Assembly: GCF_038096165.1 (NCBI RefSeq)
Contig: NZ_CP151076.1
Location: 2,787,501 to 2,851,500 of the forward strand
Length of the DNA: 64,000 nucleotides
Direction of reading: 5' to 3'
DNA from: Pseudomonas sp. G.S.17
Lineage (GTDB): Bacteria > Pseudomonadota > Gammaproteobacteria > Pseudomonadales > Pseudomonadaceae
Numbering within the stretch: the first letter of the stretch is position 1; every line of letters begins with the position of its first letter. The translations under genes and the position numbers were made by a program. This document shows positions 59,913 through 64,000 of the stretch, piece after piece. The notes beneath the pieces were generated by a model. It was not told where the DNA came from and did not search any database. It saw only the letters and a list, made by a program, of their open reading frames with translations.

Positions 59913-61949
59913 TCAGATGTCTTTCACCAGTCGCAACGCATCGTAGATGGCGGCATGGGTGTTGCGCGCCGCGACCGCATCGCCGATCCGGAACAGCTGG
60001 AAGCGGCCTTCGGGGTTGGTCACGATATTCTGAATATTCCCGGCAATCAGATCCTGCTGCTCGACGGCGCCGCCGTTGCGCGAAAGGGCGCGTAGATCGA
60101 AGTACAAATCGTCCAGGGGAAGGGTGCCGTGGTTGATTACCACCTGATCGACCACGCGCTGCTTGTGGACCTGGCCATAATCGCTGCCAAAACTGGCTAA
60201 CAACTTACCGTCCCGTTTCTCCACGGATTCGACCCGATAGGTCACCGTAAACGTCACGTCCAGGTCTTGCAGGCTGCGCATGTAAGGCACCAGGTTCATC
60301 GCCATCACTTCCGGTGCGAAGGACCGATCCGGTGTGACGATCTCCAGGGTTGCGCCACTGTTGGCGATGACTTCCGCAGCCTGCAGCGCCGCATGGTCGC
60401 CAGCGTCGTCGAAGATCAGCACGTTCTTGCCGGGTTTGACGTCACCGGAAATGATGTCCCAGGTTGATACCACCCATTCATTGCCCTGTTTCAGCACATC
60501 GGTGTCCGGCATCCCGCCGGTGGCGACGATCACGACATCTGGCTCTTCAGCCAGCACCGTGTCGGCTTCAGCCCAGGTATTGAAGTGGAATCTCACCCCG
60601 AGACGTTCGCATTGCGCCATGCGCCAATCAATGATGCTGATCATCTCCCGGCGCCGCTCGCTGAGCGAGGTCAGGCGAATCTGTCCGCCAGGCAGGTCAG
60701 CGGCTTCGAACACCGTGACGTCGTGACCGCGCTCACCGGCCACGCGGGCTGCTTCCAGACCCGCCGGGCCGGTTCCAATCACTACCACTTTGCGTCTGGC
60801 AGGCGCTTTGGGGATTTCGTGGGGCATGGTGGTTTCGCGGCCGGTCGCGGCGTTGTGGATGCAATACGCCGCGCCGCCTTGATAGATGCGATCCAGGCAA
60901 TAGTTTGCCCCGACACAAGGGCGGATCTCTTCTTCACGTTTTTCGATGATCTTGCGCACGATGTGCGGATCGGTCATGTGCGCGCGGGTCATGCCTACCA
61001 TGTCGATTTTGCCGGAGGCGATGGCATGCCGGGCTGTAGCGACGTCGGAAATCTTGGCTGCGTGAAACGTCGGGAAACCTGTCGCCGCGCGGATTTCACC
61101 GGCGAAATCCAGGTGCGGCGAGTTACGCATGCCCTGAATGGGAATCACATCGGTCAGCCCCGCATCGGTGTCGATGTGCCCGCGCACCACGTTGAGAAAA
61201 TCAACCAGGCCGCTGTCCTTGAGCATGTGCGAAATAGCGATGCCTTCCTGCGCGCCGAAGCCACCGGCCAGGTCCTCATCGCCGGTGTAACGCACCCCCA
61301 GCAGAAAATCCTCACCGCATTGCTTGCGGATGCCGCGCAAGATATCGAAGGTAAAACGTAAACGATTTTCCAGGGAACCGCCGTAAGGGCCATCGAGGTC
61401 GTTGGTCAACGGTGACCAGAACTGATCCATCAAATGCCCGTAGGCCTGCAGTTCAAGGCCGTCGAGGCCCGCAACTTTCATGCGCTCGGCGGCATCGACG
61501 TAATCCTTGATGATCCGGTCGATATCCCACTCTTCCATCTTCTTGGGGAAGGACCGGTGCGACGCTTCGCGGCGGTGCGACGGCGACACCACAGGCAGCC
61601 AGTCGGCTTTGTCCCAGCGAGTGCGACGACCCAGGTGGGTCAGCTGAATCATCACCGCCGCGCCGTGCTCGTGGCACTCGTCCGTCAGGTCCTTCAGCCA
61701 GCCGACCACTTCGTCCTTGTAAGCCAGGATGTTGTTGAACACCGGCGGGCTGTCGCGCGACACCGCGGCGGAACCGGCGGTCATGGTCAGCGCCACGCCA
61801 GCCTTGGCACGCTCGACGTGGTAGGCCCGATAAAGCTCTTTGGGCATGCCGTCGACCGGATAAGCCGGTTCATGGGAGGTGGTCATGATGCGATTTCTGA
61901 GCGTCAGGTTTTTGATTTTATAGGGTTGCAGCAAGGGATCGCTGGACAT
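59913..61949 (-). CDS. Three-domain flavoprotein demethylase (DgcA/StcD/TMADH type)
   Basis: A 678-residue enzyme. An old-yellow-enzyme FMN barrel (LLQPYKIKNLTLRNRIMTTSHEPAY, QLTHLGRRTRWD) spans about 1-340, then an iron-sulfur segment, then an FAD/NAD-binding part (VVVIGTGPAGLEAARVAGERGHDV). The family oxidatively removes N-methyl groups from trimethylamine, dimethylglycine or N-methylproline. The ATG at 61949 has AGGAG upstream. Three Cys ligands fall at 345, 351 and 363, but the position of the fourth (348) is Ala (CVGANYC). Neighbours (ProC-like, GbcB-like ferredoxin, betaine-binding protein) favour N-methylproline or a related betaine product. Confidence 0.87.
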   Translation of the reverse strand: MSSDPLLQPYKIKNLTLRNRIMTTSHEPAYPVDGMPKELYRAYHVERAKAGVALTMTAGSAAVSRDSPPVFNNILAYKDEVVGWLKDLTDECHEHGAAVMIQLTHLGRRTRWDKADWLPVVSPSHRREASHRSFPKKMEEWDIDRIIKDYVDAAERMKVAGLDGLELQAYGHLMDQFWSPLTNDLDGPYGGSLENRLRFTFDILRGIRKQCGEDFLLGVRYTGDEDLAGGFGAQEGIAISHMLKDSGLVDFLNVVRGHIDTDAGLTDVIPIQGMRNSPHLDFAGEIRAATGFPTFHAAKISDVATARHAIASGKIDMVGMTRAHMTDPHIVRKIIEKREEEIRPCVGANYCLDRIYQGGAAYCIHNAATGRETTMPHEIPKAPARRKVVVIGTGPAGLEAARVAGERGHDVTVFEAADLPGGQIRLTSLSERRREMISIIDWRMAQCERLGVRFHFNTWAEADTVLAEEPDVVIVATGGMPDTDVLKQGNEWVVSTWDIISGDVKPGKNVLIFDDAGDHAALQAAEVIANSGATLEIVTPDRSFAPEVMAMNLVPYMRSLQDLDVTFTVTYRVESVEKRDGKLLASFGSDYGQVHKQRVVDQVVINHGTLPLDDLYFDLRALSRNGGAVEQQDLIAGNIQNIVTNPEGRFQLFRIGDAVAARNTHAAIYDALRLVKDI

Positions 61950-61997
61950 GGTGGCGCGCTCCTGGAACAGAACATCAGGCTTGGTTTTGACATAATG

Positions 61998-62045
61998 GTA
62001 CGTCGAATGTACGTCGGTGTCAACGAGTATGACACGTATGTACAT
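61998..62045. promoter_or_regulatory. GTAC half-site cluster upstream of the demethylase gene
   Basis: GTAC occurs at 61998-62001, 62009-62012 and 62040-62043, the last within ATGTACAT. They lie 49-96 bases before the demethylase start. The motif matches the dyad at the tetR promoter (58291-58330), though spacing differs. The remainder of 61950-62373 shows nothing else, apart from the ribosome binding site of the binding-protein gene. Confidence 0.5.
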
Positions 62046-62373
62046 TTTGCTTGCGCGAGCCAAAATCCAGGATTAATATCCAGCAAACACGGGCTGATCT
62101 GGCTCTTTTGAGCCAAAAGGCGTTGCGAGGTGAGGGTGATCGATGCGATGCGGATCAACGCGCGATTGATTGGTTAACGACGTATCGCCAGATTGCGCCC
62201 ATGGGCGAAGGAGGGCCGAACTACCGGAATGGACAGTGATTTCGCCTAACAATAATTCATCCAGCTCTAACCTGAATGCCCTTGTGATCGCGATGTCATT
62301 TTGCGTTCATGAGATAACTTGATTCATCTGCTGCCCTGCCAATAACTATTCATACAGTACGCGGAGATGCACC

Positions 62374-63276
62374 ATGATTACGTTATCCAGTAATACTCTT
62401 ATTGGCTGGTTTGCGGCCTTGACTATGGCCTCATGCAGTCTGGTCGCTCATGCTGCCGACCCGGCACCTATCCGGATCGGCTGGGTAAACTGGTCGGACA
62501 CCGAAATCGCGGTAAAGCTGGCAAATGCCGCTCTGGAAGACCACCTCAAGCAACCCGTCAAACTGGTTCTTGCGGACATCGGTATTCAGTTTCAGGCGGT
62601 GGCCAACGGCAATATCGACCTGATCCCGATGGTCTGGTTACCGAGTACTCACAAGGCGTTCTACGACAAATACCGCGACAAACTTGAAGACCTCGGTGTG
62701 CTGTATGAAGGCCGGATTGGCATGGCGGTGCCCACTTCTATTCCTGTCAGTGAGATTGCCAGTATTGAAGACCTCAACAAGCCAGCGGTGCGGGAGAAAC
62801 TGGGCGGCAAGATCCTGACTTCCGAAGTGGGTAACGGCCAATACAAACTTACGGAAAAGGCCATTCAGGAATACAAACTCGACGGCTATAAGATGGTTGC
62901 CTCTTCAGAGTCTGGAATGCTGAGCGAACTGGATCGTAATCTAAAACGTGACAAATGGTCGTTGATCAACGCGTGGAGCCCGCACTGGATGTTCTCCAAG
63001 TGGCCCCTGCGCTATCTGGATGACCCGAAGCATGTCTTCGGTGGCGCCGAGCAAATCCACGCAGTTGCCCGCAAAGGCTTTAGTGCCGAGCACCCAGACG
63101 TCGCGCGGTTCTTTGCCAACTTCAAGATTCCTCAAGCTGATCTTGAGAAGTTGATGGCCGCAGCGCGTGACAGCTCTTCAGATAAGGTCGTTGCCGAATA
63201 CTACGCGGCCAACAAGCCTCGCTTTGCGGCTATGTTTGGCGCTCAGACTGCCGCCGCGACGGCAGGCCAGCCCTGA
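62374..63276 (+). CDS. Quaternary-amine ABC binding protein, ProX/OpuAC class
   Basis: A 300-residue periplasmic binding protein for betaine-type compounds (OpuAC domain). The signal peptide ends near VAHAADP. Aromatic residues suited to cation-pi binding of a quaternary ammonium are visible in GWVNWSDTE, IPMVWLPSTH and INAWSPHWMFSKW. No permease or ATPase follows. Orphan receptors of this kind (CaiX, BetX) in Pseudomonas dock on the shared CbcWV core. GGAG precedes the ATG. It is divergent from the demethylase, so the likely ligand is the betaine whose breakdown that enzyme completes. Confidence 0.88.
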   Translation: MITLSSNTLIGWFAALTMASCSLVAHAADPAPIRIGWVNWSDTEIAVKLANAALEDHLKQPVKLVLADIGIQFQAVANGNIDLIPMVWLPSTHKAFYDKYRDKLEDLGVLYEGRIGMAVPTSIPVSEIASIEDLNKPAVREKLGGKILTSEVGNGQYKLTEKAIQEYKLDGYKMVASSESGMLSELDRNLKRDKWSLINAWSPHWMFSKWPLRYLDDPKHVFGGAEQIHAVARKGFSAEHPDVARFFANFKIPQADLEKLMAAARDSSSDKVVAEYYAANKPRFAAMFGAQTAAATAGQP

Positions 63277-63389
63277 TCGCCGCATTCATGTCGATATTTT
63301 CAGGCTGGTGTCCTTTGCGCAGAGTGAAGGGCAGCCGCTGCTTCAGGCCATGGATAGCGATGTGCACTTCTATCTGAATCCAGTCCGGC

Positions 63390-64000
63390 TCAGCGGCGCC
63401 CGGCCCGGGTGGTCACATCCACCCACACGGCCAACACCAGAATGCTGCCTTTGACGATCATTTGCCAATAGCTGTCCACGTCGAGCATGGACATGCCGTT
63501 GTCCAGGCTGGTGATGACCAGCGCGCCGAGGAGGGCGCCATAAACGGTGCCGGAGCCGCCGCGCATGGAGGTGCCGCCGATGAAACAGGCTGCGATGGCG
63601 TCGAGTTCGCCCATGTTGCCGGCCGAGGGCGAGCCTGCGGCCAGGCGGGCGGTGTTGACCACCCCCGCGAGGGCGCACATCACGCCCATGATCCCGAAGA
63701 TCCACAGCTTTACGGCCTGCACGTTGATGCCGGACAGGCGCGTGGCTTCCATGTTGCTGCCCACCGAGTAGACGCGGCGGCCGAACACCGTCTGGCTGGT
63801 CACGTAACTGAACACGCCAAGCAGAACCAGCAGAAGCAGCACTGGAACCGGGATACCGTCGTAGCTGTTGAGGGTGTAGACGAAACCCGCCAGCACCACG
63901 CCAATCAACGCCACGCGCAACACGTCCCGCACCAATGAGTGTGCCGTCAGGCCATGAAGGGCACGATTGCGGCGCTGTTTCCAGGTCAGGAACAGCGTCA
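63390..64000 (-). CDS. Sugar ABC transporter permease (RbsC/XylH-type), partial
   Basis: The C-terminal 203 residues of a BPD_transp_2 permease; the gene continues past the right edge, since the frame stays open to base 64000. Features are TVFGRRVYSVGSNMEATRLSGINVQAVKLWIFGIMG, ACFIGGTSMRGGSGTVYGALLGALVITSLDNGMSML and the C-terminal ILVLAVWVDV. This resembles XylH, the xylose permease, but a related pentose is possible. It would pair with an ATPase and binding protein encoded off the window. The 63277-63389 gap shows nothing firm. Confidence 0.88.
   Translation of the reverse strand, partial: TLFLTWKQRRNRALHGLTAHSLVRDVLRVALIGVVLAGFVYTLNSYDGIPVPVLLLLVLLGVFSYVTSQTVFGRRVYSVGSNMEATRLSGINVQAVKLWIFGIMGVMCALAGVVNTARLAAGSPSAGNMGELDAIAACFIGGTSMRGGSGTVYGALLGALVITSLDNGMSMLDVDSYWQMIVKGSILVLAVWVDVTTRAGRR

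Noticed and set aside
63277..63389. Short rightward frame (about 35 codons) after the binding-protein gene that looks protein-like
   Set aside because: No start codon, ribosome binding site or recognisable family; too short to call a remnant.
1..64000. CRISPR arrays, tRNA or rRNA genes, intact insertion sequences
   Set aside because: No regularly spaced repeats, no cloverleaf-type sequences and no transposase-like frames were seen on reading either strand.

Overview
The window looks like an accessory region of a Pseudomonas chromosome (fluorescens/putida-like). The protein families are typical of that genus: SfnG/SfnR/MsuC/MsuD sulfur-starvation proteins, a PA4872-type oxaloacetate decarboxylase, an OprD porin, FecI/FecR with a TonB receptor, and a DgcA/StcD-type demethylase. 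GC is high and genes are tightly packed. I found no tRNA, rRNA, CRISPR array or intact insertion sequence. All functions are inferred from the sequence; no database search was run.

Layout. (1) 1-10.7 kb: a partial membrane protein, an aldo/keto reductase with a twin-arginine leader divergent from an AraC regulator, an orphan periplasmic sugar-binding-type protein beside a large hybrid kinase with two kinase cores, and a NepI-like MFS exporter divergent from a second AraC regulator. (2) 11-24.9 kb: organosulfur scavenging. It holds an isocitrate-lyase-fold decarboxylase, a DszC-like flavin monooxygenase, sfnG, a five-gene Liv-type ABC importer led by a degenerate AMP-binding protein, and sfnR-msuC-msuD. 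Four sigma-54 (-24/-12) promoters can be read by eye. The three best share a dyad, CTGTTG-N17-CAACA(G/T), at almost the same distance upstream, which I read as the SfnR enhancer. This puts the Liv-type importer in the sulfur-starvation regulon. (3) 25.4-36.1 kb: a secreted alpha/beta hydrolase, then a leftward seven-gene operon: M20 hydrolase, peptide-type ABC importer (binding protein, two permeases, a fused double ATPase), a second M20 hydrolase and an OprD porin. A divergent GntR regulator controls it. The two M20 proteins lack different metal ligands.

(4) 36.1-39.3 kb: a frameshifted umuC tail, an XRE regulator with a tiny overlapping membrane ORF, a truncated VOC gene, and a soluble PAS-PAS hybrid kinase. 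(5) 39.4-50.9 kb: sugar-acid-type catabolism with two complete TRAP transporters, a hydroxypyruvate-isomerase-like protein, an RraA-fold protein lacking the catalytic Arg, an HpcH/HpaI aldolase, a nitrilase-family amidase, a LysR regulator and KdgD. (6) 51.2-56.0 kb: ECF sigma factor, FecR-type anti-sigma factor, TonB siderophore receptor with signalling domain, and a periplasmic IroE-like esterase. (7) 56.3-63.3 kb: a chemoreceptor, then a probable quaternary-amine (betaine) locus: GbcB-type ferredoxin domain without its reductase, TetR regulator, ProC-like reductase, three-domain demethylase and an orphan ProX-type binding protein. GTAC half-sites occur at both of its control regions. (8) 63.4 kb to the edge: C-terminal part of a sugar ABC permease.
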